DNA of 64,000 bases from Amnibacterium endophyticum (GCF_042680685.1 NZ_JBHUEA010000003.1:171203-235202); one strand, 5' to 3'. Shown: positions 1-8,316, numbered from the stretch's first letter. The notes: generated by a model not told the origin, from the sequence alone. A program made the numbers and translations.

Positions 1-135
1 GATCGTGCGAGGGGGCTCACGTTCTCGGCCGGTCGCACGCTTCGTCGCTCCCCTGGCGAGGTGCGTTCGCGCACCCCCGGTCGCGGGCCCAGCACATCGG
101 CGCCATCGTTCGGCAGCGGATGTGTCGGAGCCGAT
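1..135. other. Window edge, no gene recognised
   Basis: The first 135 bases lie downstream of the ROK regulator stop. No reading frame here has family-like content, and no clear terminator hairpin was found. Confidence 0.4.
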
Positions 136-1299
136 TCAGGCGCTCGCTTCGACGGGGCGCGGAGGCGCCACCTCCTCGCCGCTGAAGATGACGTCGACGG
201 TCTGCAGGGCGAGACCGATGACGCCAGCGGCGTCACCGAGCCTCGTCTTCGTGATGAAGAGGTCACCGGTGAGCAGCGGTGCGGCCTGCTGATAGACCCG
301 CTCGCGGATGCCGGAGAAGAGGACCTCGCCGCTGTCGGCCAGCTGTCCGGAGACGACGACGGCGCGCGGGTTGAGGACGCCGACGAGTGTGGCGACGGCG
401 TCCCCGACGACACGCCCCGCTGCGCGCACTCGTGCCAGTGCGACCTCGTCCCCGCGCTCGAGAAGCGTGACGACGTCGCGGGTGCTGCTGGTCGGGATGC
501 CGACGCGTTCGAGGTCCCGTCGGAGCGCCCAGCCGCCGGCGTAGGCCTCGACGCAGTCGAGGTTGCCGCAGCGGCACTGTCGCGCCTCCGGGTCGCGGCT
601 GACCGACCGCGTGTGCCCGATGTCGCCGGCCGCGCCCTTGTCACCACGGATGAGCCGACCGTTGGAGACGAGGCCGGCTCCGACCCCGCTGCCGAGCTTG
701 AGCGCGATGACGTTGTCGAGTCCGAGCGAGCGGGCTTCGGCGACGGCTCTGGCGTTGGCATCGTTCTCGACGACGACGGGTGCGTCGTAGTGGGGTGCGA
801 ACCATCCGGCGATGTCGAAGCGGTCCCAGCCGCTCATGATGGGGGGATTGACGACCCGTCGTGCGGCGTACTCGACAGGGCCGGGCACACCGATGCCGAT
901 GCCCCATACCTCGAGCGTCGGTCGGAGGCCGGCGAAGGCCTCGATCACCGCGGTCAGCACCACCTCCGGCCCCTCGGACACCTCGATGGTCCGGCTCGCG
1001 GTCGCGAGCGGCCGTCCGGTGAGGTCGCAGACCGCGGCGGTGAAGCCGGAGGCTCCGATGTCCGCCGCGAGCACGCAGGCCCGCTCGGTGTTGAACCGGA
1101 ACTTGCTCGAGGGGCGTCCACCGGTGGACTCGCCACCGCCGATCGGCTCGATGAGGCCGACGTCGAGCAGCTGCGCCAGTCGCTGGTTCACCGTCGAGCG
1201 GGACAGGCCCGATGCGTCGATGACGTCGATCCGACTGAGCTCCCCGCGATGACGGAAGAGGTCGAGCACGTCACCGCTGAGTCCACGGGTCGTCTGCAT
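136..1299 (-). CDS. ROK family transcriptional regulator (FrcR/NagC-like)
   Basis: 387 aa, the usual length for ROK repressors. An N-terminal winged helix (about residues 10-55, with SRSTVNQRL as recognition helix) is followed by a sugar-kinase-like fold: a phosphate-binding DIGASG near residue 77 and the ROK zinc motif CRCGNLDC near residues 240-250. Known family members bind DNA and release it when they bind a sugar or sugar phosphate. The ATG is preceded by a good GGGGG Shine-Dalgarno. The gene is divergent from a sugar ABC operon, and two inverted repeats sit over that operon's promoter, so local repression is the likely role. The sugar effector is inferred from the neighbours only. Confidence 0.93.
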   Translation of the reverse strand: MQTTRGLSGDVLDLFRHRGELSRIDVIDASGLSRSTVNQRLAQLLDVGLIEPIGGGESTGGRPSSKFRFNTERACVLAADIGASGFTAAVCDLTGRPLATASRTIEVSEGPEVVLTAVIEAFAGLRPTLEVWGIGIGVPGPVEYAARRVVNPPIMSGWDRFDIAGWFAPHYDAPVVVENDANARAVAEARSLGLDNVIALKLGSGVGAGLVSNGRLIRGDKGAAGDIGHTRSVSRDPEARQCRCGNLDCVEAYAGGWALRRDLERVGIPTSSTRDVVTLLERGDEVALARVRAAGRVVGDAVATLVGVLNPRAVVVSGQLADSGEVLFSGIRERVYQQAAPLLTGDLFITKTRLGDAAGVIGLALQTVDVIFSGEEVAPPRPVEASA

Positions 1300-1334
1300 C
1301 AGTACCCCCTTGACTCGATCCTACAGAGAACACC

Positions 1335-1390
1335 AACCGAAACCTGGCCATCTTTCGGTTTGACACCACACGAAAGTCTGGTTACTTTCG
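1335..1390 (+). promoter_or_regulatory. Promoter of sugar operon with two overlapping inverted repeats
   Basis: A perfect TTGACA (1360-1365) and a weaker TACTTT (1383-1388) are spaced by 17 bp. Two palindromes overlap them: AACCGAAA (1335-1342) with TTTCGGTT (1353-1360), and CGAAAGT (1371-1377) with ACTTTCG (1384-1390). The second palindrome covers the -10. Both share a CGAAA core, as expected for tandem sites of one regulator, most simply the divergent ROK protein. Confidence 0.75.
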
Positions 1391-1433
1391 GGTCATCGGC
1401 ACACGGTGGTGCCCTCCCACAGCAAGGAACCGC

Positions 1434-2489
1434 ATGCACAGCAACGTTGCTTCTCGGCGCCGAGCCGCCCTCCTGATCGCGCCGGTGGCCACGCTGGGGC
1501 TCCTGCTCGCCGGCTGCTCGGGGAACAGCACCGCACCGAGTGCCGCCGCAGGCGCGGACGGCTCCGCCAAGCCGAAGGTCGCGGCGGTCATCAAGGGGCT
1601 CGACAACCCCTTCTTCCAGGCCATGCAGAACGGGATCGAGGGCACGGCGAAGGCCGACGGAGTCTCGGCGACGGTGCAGGCGGCAGCCGACATCGGGGAC
1701 ACGACGGGTCAGGCCGACAAGCTCACGACGCTGGCGGGGCAGGACTTCAGCTGCTTCGTCGTCAACCCGATCAGCGGCACGAACCTCGTGCAGGCTCTCG
1801 CTCCGGTCGGGGCGGCGGGGAAGACGATCGTGAACATCGACCAGCCGATCGACGCCACCGCGGCGAAGGCCGCGAACCTGAAGGTCGCGACCTACATCGG
1901 CACCGACAACAAGAAGGCCGGCGGGAAGGCCGGGGACTTCGTCACCAAGGCCGTGCCCGCGGGTTCGGAGGTCGCCATCATCGGCGGCATCGCGGGCGAC
2001 GTCACGAGTGCGGCCCGCATCGACGGGTTCAAGGCAGCGGTCGGGTCGAAGGTGAAGGTCGTGCAGGAGGCGGCCGCCGACTGGAAGCGCGAGCTCGCGC
2101 TGACCCGTGCCACCGACATCATGGAGGCGCACCCGGACGTCAAGGCGTTCTTCGCCGCGAACGACGACATGGGGCTGGGCATCGTGAAGGCGGTGCAGAA
2201 CGCCGGCAAGACCGGTGACATCACCGTGGTCAGCGTCGACGGCAACAAGGACGCCCTGCAGTCCGTGAAGGACGGCGGGCTCAGCGCCACGGTCGCGCAG
2301 TACCCCTACGCGGTGGGATCCCTGGGCGTGCAGGCGTGCGAGGTCGTCGCCGACGGCAAGACCCTCCCGTCGAACATCGAGTCCCCGACCGCGCTGGTGA
2401 CGAAGGACGACGCCGACACGGCGATCTCGAAGTTCCCGCAGCCGTTCGAGGAGTTCGACAACCCGCTGACGAGCCTGCTCGGCAAGTAA
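1434..2489 (+). CDS. Sugar ABC transporter substrate-binding lipoprotein (FrcB/RbsB type)
   Basis: 351 aa. A signal peptide of Arg-rich N-region plus hydrophobic core ends in a lipobox (LLAGC, lipidated Cys28), so the protein is anchored outside the membrane. The rest is a type I periplasmic-binding fold (Peripla_BP_4, RbsB-like): KVAAVIKGLDNPFFQAM opens domain 1, and the AANDDMGLGIVKA and VVSVDGNKDAL segments are typical of pentose/hexose binders. It is the first gene of the operon and is followed at once by a strong hairpin and the permease gene. Substrate is unknown; fructose or another ketohexose is favoured by the frc-like gene order. Confidence 0.93.
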   Translation: MHSNVASRRRAALLIAPVATLGLLLAGCSGNSTAPSAAAGADGSAKPKVAAVIKGLDNPFFQAMQNGIEGTAKADGVSATVQAAADIGDTTGQADKLTTLAGQDFSCFVVNPISGTNLVQALAPVGAAGKTIVNIDQPIDATAAKAANLKVATYIGTDNKKAGGKAGDFVTKAVPAGSEVAIIGGIAGDVTSAARIDGFKAAVGSKVKVVQEAAADWKRELALTRATDIMEAHPDVKAFFAANDDMGLGIVKAVQNAGKTGDITVVSVDGNKDALQSVKDGGLSATVAQYPYAVGSLGVQACEVVADGKTLPSNIESPTALVTKDDADTAISKFPQPFEEFDNPLTSLLGK

Positions 2490-2495
2490 CCGCTC

Positions 2496-2532
2496 GGGTC
2501 GGTGCGCACTGCCGCGCAGGGCGCACCGACCC
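2496..2532 (+). terminator. Intercistronic 12-bp hairpin
   Basis: GGGTCGGTGCGC (2496-2507) and GCGCACCGACCC (2521-2532) are perfectly complementary, with a 13-nt loop. The hairpin lies 6 nt after the binding-protein stop and is followed by TTCACG rather than a U-run. It probably acts as a partial terminator or 3' stabiliser that raises binding-protein output over the membrane components, as in other ABC operons. Confidence 0.7.
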
Positions 2533-2573
2533 TTCACGTCCGATCTCCCGACGAAGAGAGCCCGTCCGAGCCC

Positions 2574-3569
2574 GTGAACACCACGACAACTGCCACCGCC
2601 CCCGATGTGCAGCGCACCACACCCGCCGACGTGCTGCGCGATGCCCGCCACCTGAGCTTCTGGGCCGAGCACGCGGCCCCGATCGGGCTCGTCGCCCTGA
2701 TCATCGTCTTCTCGATCCTGTCGCCGAGCTTCCTCACGCTGGGGAACATCTCGGCGATGCTGACCGCGGCCGCGATCCTGGTGATCCTGGCGGTCGCCCA
2801 GTCCTACGTGATCACGACAGGCGGCATCGACCTGTCGATCTCGGCCACCATGACCTTCGGCGCGATCTGCTTCGGCCTCGCGTTCAGCGGAGGGCTCGGC
2901 TTCTGGCTGTCGGCTCTGGTCGGAGTCCTCGGTGCAGCGGTCATCGGCATCGTCAACGGCCTGCTCATCGCCTCCGGCAAGGTCACCGACTTCATCGCCA
3001 CCCTCGGCACGCTCTCGGTGGCCACCGGCCTGGCGCTCATCTTCAGCAACGGCCGCCCGATCTCGGTGCTCAGCCCCGAACTGCTGCAGCTGACGACCGG
3101 GCGGATCGGGATCGTCGGCTACCCGTTCATCATCGCCGTCGTCATCGGCATCATCGCCTGGGTCGTGATGTTCCGCACCCGCTTCGGCCTGCACGTGCAG
3201 GCCGTCGGCGGCAGCGAGGAGGCCGCGGTCGCCAACGGGCTCAGCGCGAACCGGGTGCGCATCGCCGTCTACCTGATCTCCGCCGTCCTGGCCGGCATCG
3301 CCGCGCTGCTGCTGGTCGCTCGCGTCGGCGCTGCCGAGCCGGCGATCAACACGTCCTACCTGCTCAACTCGATCGCCGCCGTCGTGCTGGGCGGAGTGAG
3401 CCTCACCGGCGGCAAGGCGAAGATCGTCGGCCCGATCCTCGGCGCCCTGCTGCTGACCGCCCTCAGCAACGGACTCACGCTGCTCGGGGTGTCCCAGTTC
3501 TACCAGCCGCTCGCGGTCGGCCTCGTGGTCGTGCTCGCAGCCCTGCTCACGAGGTTCCAGAAGCGATGA
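2574..3569 (+). CDS. Sugar ABC transporter permease (FrcC/RbsC type)
   Basis: 331 aa from GTG 2574. A longer frame begins at 2502, but that start lies inside the upstream hairpin. GAAGAGAG at 2553-2560 may be a distant ribosome site. The protein is a BPD_transp_2 permease with about eight to ten membrane segments and the family signature VITTGGIDLSISA, followed by GLLIASGKVTDFIATLG and, near the C-terminus, AVVLGGVSLTGGKAKIVGP. It forms the membrane channel for the binding protein upstream and the ATPase downstream, whose ATG overlaps its stop codon (ATGA). Confidence 0.93.
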   Translation: MNTTTTATAPDVQRTTPADVLRDARHLSFWAEHAAPIGLVALIIVFSILSPSFLTLGNISAMLTAAAILVILAVAQSYVITTGGIDLSISATMTFGAICFGLAFSGGLGFWLSALVGVLGAAVIGIVNGLLIASGKVTDFIATLGTLSVATGLALIFSNGRPISVLSPELLQLTTGRIGIVGYPFIIAVVIGIIAWVVMFRTRFGLHVQAVGGSEEAAVANGLSANRVRIAVYLISAVLAGIAALLLVARVGAAEPAINTSYLLNSIAAVVLGGVSLTGGKAKIVGPILGALLLTALSNGLTLLGVSQFYQPLAVGLVVVLAALLTRFQKR

Positions 3570-4339
3570 CCAGCACGACGACCACCGACACCGACCTCGA
3601 CCTCGTCCTGTCCGCCGAGGGCATCACCAAGAGCTTCGGCAGCGTCCACGCCCTCCGCGGCGCCTCCATCTCGATGCGCCGGGGCGAGGTCACCGCGCTG
3701 ATCGGTGACAACGGCGCCGGCAAGTCCACCCTGGTGCGCTGCCTGTCCGGGATCCACCGCCCGGACGAAGGCTCCATCACGATCAACGGCAGCCTCGTCG
3801 ACTTCCACACGCCTCTGGAAGCCCGCAACGCTGGGGTCGAGACGGTGCAGCAGAACCTCGCGCTGATCGAGGACCTGTCGGTCTGGCAGAACTTCTTCCT
3901 CGGACGGGAGCGGACTCGCGGGTTCGGGCCGTTCCGCTTCCTCGACAGCAAGGCGATGCGCAGCAAGGCGGACGAGATGCTCGGCGGCCTCGCCGTGAAC
4001 GTCCCTCCGGTCACCAGCAAGGTCCGGCGGCTCTCCGGTGGACAGCGGCAGGCCGTCGCGATCGCCCGAGCCGCCGGCTGGGGCAGCCCGATCGTCATCA
4101 TGGACGAGCCGACCGCCGCGCTCGGGGTGCAGGAGACCGCTCGAGTCGAAGGCGTGATCAAGCGGCTGCAGGACAGCGGTGTCGCCGTCCTGCTCATCAG
4201 CCACAACTTCGATCAGGTGCTGCGCCTGTCCCAGCAGGTCTGGGTGATGCGCAGCGGCACCGCGGTCGCCGGCCGTCGCGCCGTCGACACGAACGGTGAC
4301 GAGCTGGTCGCGCTCATCACCGGCGCGAAGGCGGCCTGA
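3566..4339 (+). CDS. Sugar ABC transporter ATP-binding protein (FrcA-like, single cassette)
   Basis: 257 aa with one nucleotide-binding domain: Walker A GDNGAGKST (residues 47-55), signature LSGGQRQ (about 156-162) and Walker B IVIMDEP (about 176-182), followed by an H-loop SHN. RbsA, MglA and XylG carry two fused cassettes of about 500 aa; a single cassette of this size is typical of the FrcA subgroup. It overlaps the permease stop (ATGA), which points to translational coupling. It powers import of the sugar bound by the lipoprotein encoded at the head of the operon. Confidence 0.93.
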   Translation: MTSTTTTDTDLDLVLSAEGITKSFGSVHALRGASISMRRGEVTALIGDNGAGKSTLVRCLSGIHRPDEGSITINGSLVDFHTPLEARNAGVETVQQNLALIEDLSVWQNFFLGRERTRGFGPFRFLDSKAMRSKADEMLGGLAVNVPPVTSKVRRLSGGQRQAVAIARAAGWGSPIVIMDEPTAALGVQETARVEGVIKRLQDSGVAVLLISHNFDQVLRLSQQVWVMRSGTAVAGRRAVDTNGDELVALITGAKAA

Positions 4340-4345
4340 CCAGCG

Positions 4346-5245
4346 ATGAGCGCCACCACAAACCCGCTCGGGGTGCACGCTCGCACCCTCTCGCGCGACT
4401 GGACCAGGGAGGGGGCCGAGCTGGCGGTGCGCCGCACGCTCAACGCCGGGTTCGACTTCCTCGAGATCCCGGCTCCGGTCGTCGGAGAGCTGGATGCGGT
4501 CGCCACGCGGCGCCTGCTGGAGTTCAACGACCTCGACGCCACGGTCTCGCTGGCGCTGACTCCTGAGCAGGACATCAACTCGACGGACGAGGCGTCCTCC
4601 CGTCGCGGCGAGGAGGCGCTGATCTCTGCGGTGCGGTTCGCTGCTGCCATCGGCGCCACCTACGTGGGCGGGGTGACCTTCTCCCAGCTCGGGCGCTACC
4701 GGAGCCTTCCGACCGCGCCCGCCCGCCGCAACGCGCTGGCGGTGCTGGGCCGGGTCGCCCGCCTCGCGGCGGAGGACGGCGTCACCGTCGGGGTGGAGTA
4801 CGTCAACCGCTACGAGAGCAACCTGCTCAACACGGCGGAGCAGACCGTCGCATTCCTCGACGAGCTGGACGAGCCCAACGCGGTGCTGCACCTCGACACC
4901 TTCCACGCCAACAGCGAGGACCCGTCCGTGGCGGCCGCGGTAGAGACCGCCGGTCACCGTCTGGCCTACATCCACGCCTCGGAGAGCCACCGCGGTGCGC
5001 TCGGCAGCGGCTCCCTGGACTGGAACGGCTTCTTCGAGGCACTCCAGCGCATCGGGTACCGCGGCCCGATCACCTTCGAGTCCTTCTCGCCGACCGTGGT
5101 GAGTCCTGAGATGACCGTCGAAGTGGGGCTCTGGCGGGCCCCATGGACCTCGGCGGACGCCGTCGCGACCGACGCCCGAACCTTCCTGTCCCTCCACCTC
5201 GCCGCGCTGCGCGGCCTCGCCACGACCTCGATCGGAACACCGTGA
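4346..5245 (+). CDS. Sugar isomerase/epimerase, D-tagatose 3-epimerase-like
   Basis: 299 aa, AP-endonuclease-2/xylose-isomerase TIM barrel. The four metal and catalytic residues of the D-tagatose/D-allulose 3-epimerase family are all present in order and spacing: E151 (GVEYVNRYE), D184 (HLDTFH), H210 (YIHASE) and E245 (TFESFS). They fall one residue before the E152/D185/H211/E246 set known from the Pseudomonas cichorii enzyme. The expected reaction is C3 epimerisation of a free ketohexose in the cytoplasm. It starts 6 nt after the ATPase gene and is followed by a paralogue that overlaps its stop. The exact sugar cannot be read from sequence. Confidence 0.88.
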   Translation: MSATTNPLGVHARTLSRDWTREGAELAVRRTLNAGFDFLEIPAPVVGELDAVATRRLLEFNDLDATVSLALTPEQDINSTDEASSRRGEEALISAVRFAAAIGATYVGGVTFSQLGRYRSLPTAPARRNALAVLGRVARLAAEDGVTVGVEYVNRYESNLLNTAEQTVAFLDELDEPNAVLHLDTFHANSEDPSVAAAVETAGHRLAYIHASESHRGALGSGSLDWNGFFEALQRIGYRGPITFESFSPTVVSPEMTVEVGLWRAPWTSADAVATDARTFLSLHLAALRGLATTSIGTP

Positions 5246-6105
5246 ACAATCCTCTCGGCATCCACGCCCTCGTCTTCGCAGGCGGGACCACCACGGACGA
5301 GGTGGACACGATCACCTCCGGCGCGCATCGCGCCGGCTACGACATCATCGAGTTCTCCCTCCACGGCCTCGCGGATCTCGACACCACCGCGACCCGAGCG
5401 ATGCTCGAGGACCGCGGCCTGACTGCGATCTGCTCGCGCGGGCTGGCGCCGGACGCGGACGTGTCCAGCGACGATCTCGCCGTCGTGCAGCGCGGCGCAG
5501 AGCTGCTGCACGAGTCGTTGCAGGCGACCGCCGCCATCGGAGGGATCCGCCTCACCGGCGCCCTCTACTCAGCGTTCGGCAAAGCCGCTGCACCGCTCAC
5601 CGGGGCGGGCCGCCGGAACGTCATCGCCGTGCTGAAGGACCTCGCCGTCGAGGCCCGCCGGCTCGACGTCGTCCTCGGGCTGGAGGTCTGCAACCGTTAT
5701 GAGACCAACGTCGTGAACACGGCCGGAGAGGCGCTGCGGCTCGCCGACGAGATCGGCGAGGACAACGTCGACGTCCATCTGGACATCTACCACATGAACA
5801 TCGAGGAGAAGAACTTCCGCGACCCCGTGCTGCTGCTCGGGGACCGGCTCGGCTACGTCCACGTCGGGGAGAACGACCGGGGATACCTCGGCTCCGGGCA
5901 CCTCGACTTCGACGCCTTCTTCGACGCCCTGCGCGAGGTCGACTACCGCGGCGGCATCACCTTCGAGTCGTTCTCCTCCGCCGTGGTGTCCCCGACCCTC
6001 TCCAACGACCTGTCCATCTGGCGCAACCTCTGGACCGACTCCGACGACCTCGCCGCGGCCGCTCACCGATTCCTGGCCGAGCGCCTCGCCCGGGTCCCGG
6101 CGTGA
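5242..6105 (+). CDS. Sugar isomerase/epimerase, second D-tagatose 3-epimerase-like paralogue
   Basis: 287 aa from GTG 5242, overlapping the previous stop as GTGA. It shares the opening NNPLGIHA (NPLGVHA upstream), NRYETNVVNTA and TFESFSSAVVSP with its neighbour, so the two are tandem paralogues. Its predicted metal ligands are E148 (LEVCNRYE), D181 (HLDIYH), H207 (YVHVGE) and E242. The His-Met-Asn after the Asp (IYHMNIEE) matches characterised tagatose/allulose epimerases more closely than the first copy (TFHANSED). The two copies may use different sugars or work in sequence, for example sorbose to tagatose or allulose to fructose. This is inference. Confidence 0.88.
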   Translation: MNNPLGIHALVFAGGTTTDEVDTITSGAHRAGYDIIEFSLHGLADLDTTATRAMLEDRGLTAICSRGLAPDADVSSDDLAVVQRGAELLHESLQATAAIGGIRLTGALYSAFGKAAAPLTGAGRRNVIAVLKDLAVEARRLDVVLGLEVCNRYETNVVNTAGEALRLADEIGEDNVDVHLDIYHMNIEEKNFRDPVLLLGDRLGYVHVGENDRGYLGSGHLDFDAFFDALREVDYRGGITFESFSSAVVSPTLSNDLSIWRNLWTDSDDLAAAAHRFLAERLARVPA

Positions 6106-6788
6106 CGCTCGGCTTCCCGGAGGCACTGCTCCGCGCGGAGGAGCTGGCCGCGCAGTCCGAGCGGCGCGTGGTCCTGGGCATCTGCGGTTCCCCCGGCGCC
6201 GGCAAGACCCTGCTGGCCGAGCGACTCGTCGCGGGATTGAATCGACGTCGTCCCGGTTCCGCGGCGCACGTGCCGATGGACGGGTTCCACCTCGCAGACA
6301 GCACCCTGGAGCGTCTCGGTCGTCGGGAGCGGAAGGGTGCGCCGGACACCTTCGACGGGTGGGGATACGCCGCACTGCTCGAGCGCCTCGGGGAGGGCGG
6401 TGAGGACCCGGTCTACGCGCCCGACTTCGAGCGAGACCTCGAGGAGCCGATCGCGGGCTCCATCGAAGTTCCCGGCACCGCTCGGGTCGTGGTGTCAGAG
6501 GGCAACTACCTGCTGCTGCCCGACCGTCCGTGGTCCAGGGCGCGTGCCGCGTTCAGCGAGGTGTGGTTCTGCGTCCTGCCCGACGAGCTGCGGATGCGAC
6601 GGCTCGTCGCCCGGCACATGCGCTTCGGCCGCAACGAGCGGGACGCCGCGCAGTGGGCCGAGGAGGTCGACGGCCCGAACGCGCGCCTGATCGAGCAGTT
6701 CCGTCACACGGCGGACCTCGAGGTCTCGACCGCCGAGGTGTACACCCCTGCCGAAGTGATTCCGGAGACCGCCAGTAAGGTTCCCTGA
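6102..6788 (+). CDS. P-loop sugar/nucleoside kinase family protein (FrcK-like)
   Basis: 228 aa from GTG 6102 (GTGA overlap with the epimerase stop). Walker A is GSPGAGKT (residues 29-36), followed by the phosphoribulokinase/uridine-kinase motif PMDGFH (about 58-63) and SEGNYLLL, the usual substrate-side motif. Relatives are FrcK and YggC, annotated as nucleoside or fructose-transport kinases. As last gene of a frcBCA-like operon it probably phosphorylates the sugar produced by the epimerases. Which carbon is phosphorylated cannot be told. Confidence 0.85.
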   Translation: MTLGFPEALLRAEELAAQSERRVVLGICGSPGAGKTLLAERLVAGLNRRRPGSAAHVPMDGFHLADSTLERLGRRERKGAPDTFDGWGYAALLERLGEGGEDPVYAPDFERDLEEPIAGSIEVPGTARVVVSEGNYLLLPDRPWSRARAAFSEVWFCVLPDELRMRRLVARHMRFGRNERDAAQWAEEVDGPNARLIEQFRHTADLEVSTAEVYTPAEVIPETASKVP

Positions 6789-7196
6789 GCCTCTCCGTCG
6801 CCGCCGTCGCGCACAGGGGGGCCGTGTGCGACCCGGCTTCTCGGGTCCGCCGACCCGGGGAAGCGCCCCGACGCGCGACAGCGCTCGTACCCCTGCGCCT
6901 GGTCGCCGGAGTCGCGGCCCCGGCTCACCCGCAGCCGCGGACCCGGGTGACGAGGTCGGTCGGGGTGCGGACGGTGCGGACGACGCCGAGGGCGGTGCGA
7001 TGCCGGACGAGGAGGCCTCGCACCGAGGCGTCCTCGTTCCGTGGTCATCGGCGTGCAGCTCCGGGTCGCGGCGGTCCGCTGGTACCTCGATTCCGTCTCG
7101 CGCCCCGTCCGGCCGGAGCCGGCGCCAGCGGGCGAGTGCTGGGTCCGTCAGGACTTCTGAGGGCCGGGTCGCGGAGCCGGATCGACCTCGGCCGCG
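6789..7196. other. 408-bp convergent intergenic region without a gene
   Basis: It separates the kinase (+) from a GNAT gene (-). All longer frames are low-complexity Arg/Pro/Ala translations and look spurious. A 31-codon minus-strand frame around 6930-7020 has high third-position GC but no ribosome site or known family. The only structured element is the hairpin at 7009-7035. Confidence 0.6.
7009..7035 (+). terminator. Candidate terminator hairpin of the sugar operon
   Basis: GAGGA-g-GCCTCG, loop CAC, CGAGGC-g-TCCTC: eleven pairs with one G-G mismatch, followed by GTTCC. There is no U-tract, as is common in high-GC actinobacteria. It lies 220 nt after the last operon gene, in a convergent region. 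Confidence 0.4.
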
Positions 7197-7655
7197 CTAC
7201 CGCTCCGGCGAGAGGTCGTAGGTGACCCACGGGGTCGCACGTGCGACCCCGTCGTACAGACGGCGCGCCGCGGCGTTGTCCTCGGCGGTGATCCAGCGCA
7301 CCACGGAGCAGCCTTCGCTCGCCGCGCGGGAGGCGAGCGCGGTCACCAGGGCGCGACCGACGCCCGCGCCACGAGCGGCGGGGTCGGTGAAGAGGTCGTC
7401 GAGGTAGAGCCCCACCGTGCCGGACGAGGGGCGGTGGAACCGCCGCCAGTGCGCGAGGCCGACGACCTCGCCCTCCCGCTCGGCCACCAGCCCGCGGACC
7501 TCGACCTCGTCGTCGTGCAGCCAGGTCCAGACGCGCTCGACCACCTGCTCGTCGGGCGGCAGCCGGTAGAACTCGCGGTAGCCGCGGTAGAGCTCCGCCC
7601 ACCTGCGGAGGTCGCCGGGGGACACGTCCCGGACCGCGATCGCCTGCTCGGTCAC
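7197..7655 (-). CDS. GNAT family N-acetyltransferase
   Basis: 152 aa, a single GNAT domain. The acetyl-CoA pyrophosphate loop is GAGVGRALV (consensus R/Q-x-x-G-x-G/A), preceded by LYLDDLFTDP as the beta-4 strand, and the C-terminal NAAARRLYD helix is typical. The substrate is unknown. A -10-like TACGCT stands exactly 6 nt before the GTG, with no Shine-Dalgarno, so a leaderless mRNA is likely. Confidence 0.88.
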   Translation of the reverse strand: MTEQAIAVRDVSPGDLRRWAELYRGYREFYRLPPDEQVVERVWTWLHDDEVEVRGLVAEREGEVVGLAHWRRFHRPSSGTVGLYLDDLFTDPAARGAGVGRALVTALASRAASEGCSVVRWITAEDNAAARRLYDGVARATPWVTYDLSPER

Positions 7656-7661
7656 CCGAGC

Positions 7662-7667
7662 AGCGTA
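7662..7667 (-). promoter_or_regulatory. -10 box TACGCT, leaderless promoter of the GNAT gene
   Basis: TACGCT on the minus strand ends 6 nt before the GTG start codon at 7655, which places transcription start at or next to the start codon. No clear -35 was seen. Confidence 0.55.
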
Positions 7668-7692
7668 GGAGCCCCGTCGCCGCCGGTCGGGC

Positions 7693-8316
7693 TCAGGCCG
7701 GCGGCGCCGGTCGAGCAGGTCGCCGGAGGGTGAACACCTCGCCGATGCGGCTCCATTCGTCGCGACCGAGCCGTGCGAGGGGCGCGAGGTCCGCGATCGC
7801 CGGCAGGTCGTCGTCGGCGAGGACCGACTCGTGGACCTCCGCGGCCACCACCCGGCCGAGCACGAGGGTGCAGTCGCCGACCGGCACCGTCCCGTGGAGG
7901 ACGCACTCCAGGGCGACGGGGGACTCGGCGACCCGGGGCGGGGCCACGGCCGTCGACGGCGCCGCCTCGACGCCCGCCAGGGCGAACTCGTCGACGTCGC
8001 TCGGCACGGGTGCGCTCGTGGCGTTCACCTGCTCGGTCAGGTCGGCGGGTGCGAGGTTCACCACGAACTCGCCGGTGGCGAGCACGTTGCGCAGGGTGTC
8101 CTTCTCGCCCACCGAGGTGAACTGCACGACGGGCGGGTCCACCGAGGCGATGGTGAAGAAGGAGTGCGGCGCGAGGTTGCGGGTTCCGTCGGCGCCGACG
8201 GTGCTCACCCAGGCGATGGGCCGCGGCACGACGACCGCCTTCAGCAGGGACGAGAAGGCGCGGGCGTCCTGCTCCGACGGCTCGAACCGCCGGGTCGCAC
8301 CGGGCTCGTCGCTCAT
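7693..8316 (-). CDS. Flavin reductase family protein (FMN-binding)
   Basis: 207 aa from ATG 8316 (MSDEPG); GAGAGG stands just upstream, and a longer frame from 8361 lacks family similarity. The flavin-binding signature is clear: VVPRPIAWVSTVGADG, LAPHSFFTIASVDPP, FTSVGEKDTLRNV and TGEFVVNL, as in the FlaRed/DIM6-NTAB family. Members reduce FMN with NAD(P)H, supplying monooxygenases, or bind FMN tightly. No partner monooxygenase is adjacent, so the pathway is unknown. Confidence 0.9.
   Translation of the reverse strand: MSDEPGATRRFEPSEQDARAFSSLLKAVVVPRPIAWVSTVGADGTRNLAPHSFFTIASVDPPVVQFTSVGEKDTLRNVLATGEFVVNLAPADLTEQVNATSAPVPSDVDEFALAGVEAAPSTAVAPPRVAESPVALECVLHGTVPVGDCTLVLGRVVAAEVHESVLADDDLPAIADLAPLARLGRDEWSRIGEVFTLRRPARPAPPA

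Noticed and set aside
1299..3194. Large antisense open frame opposite the sugar operon
   Set aside because: Low-complexity Asp/Arg/Gly translation. The opposite strand encodes clear ABC-transporter genes.
6929..7024. Possible 31-aa minus-strand peptide with high third-position GC
   Set aside because: No ribosome site, no promoter box, no known family, and it overlaps the terminator hairpin.
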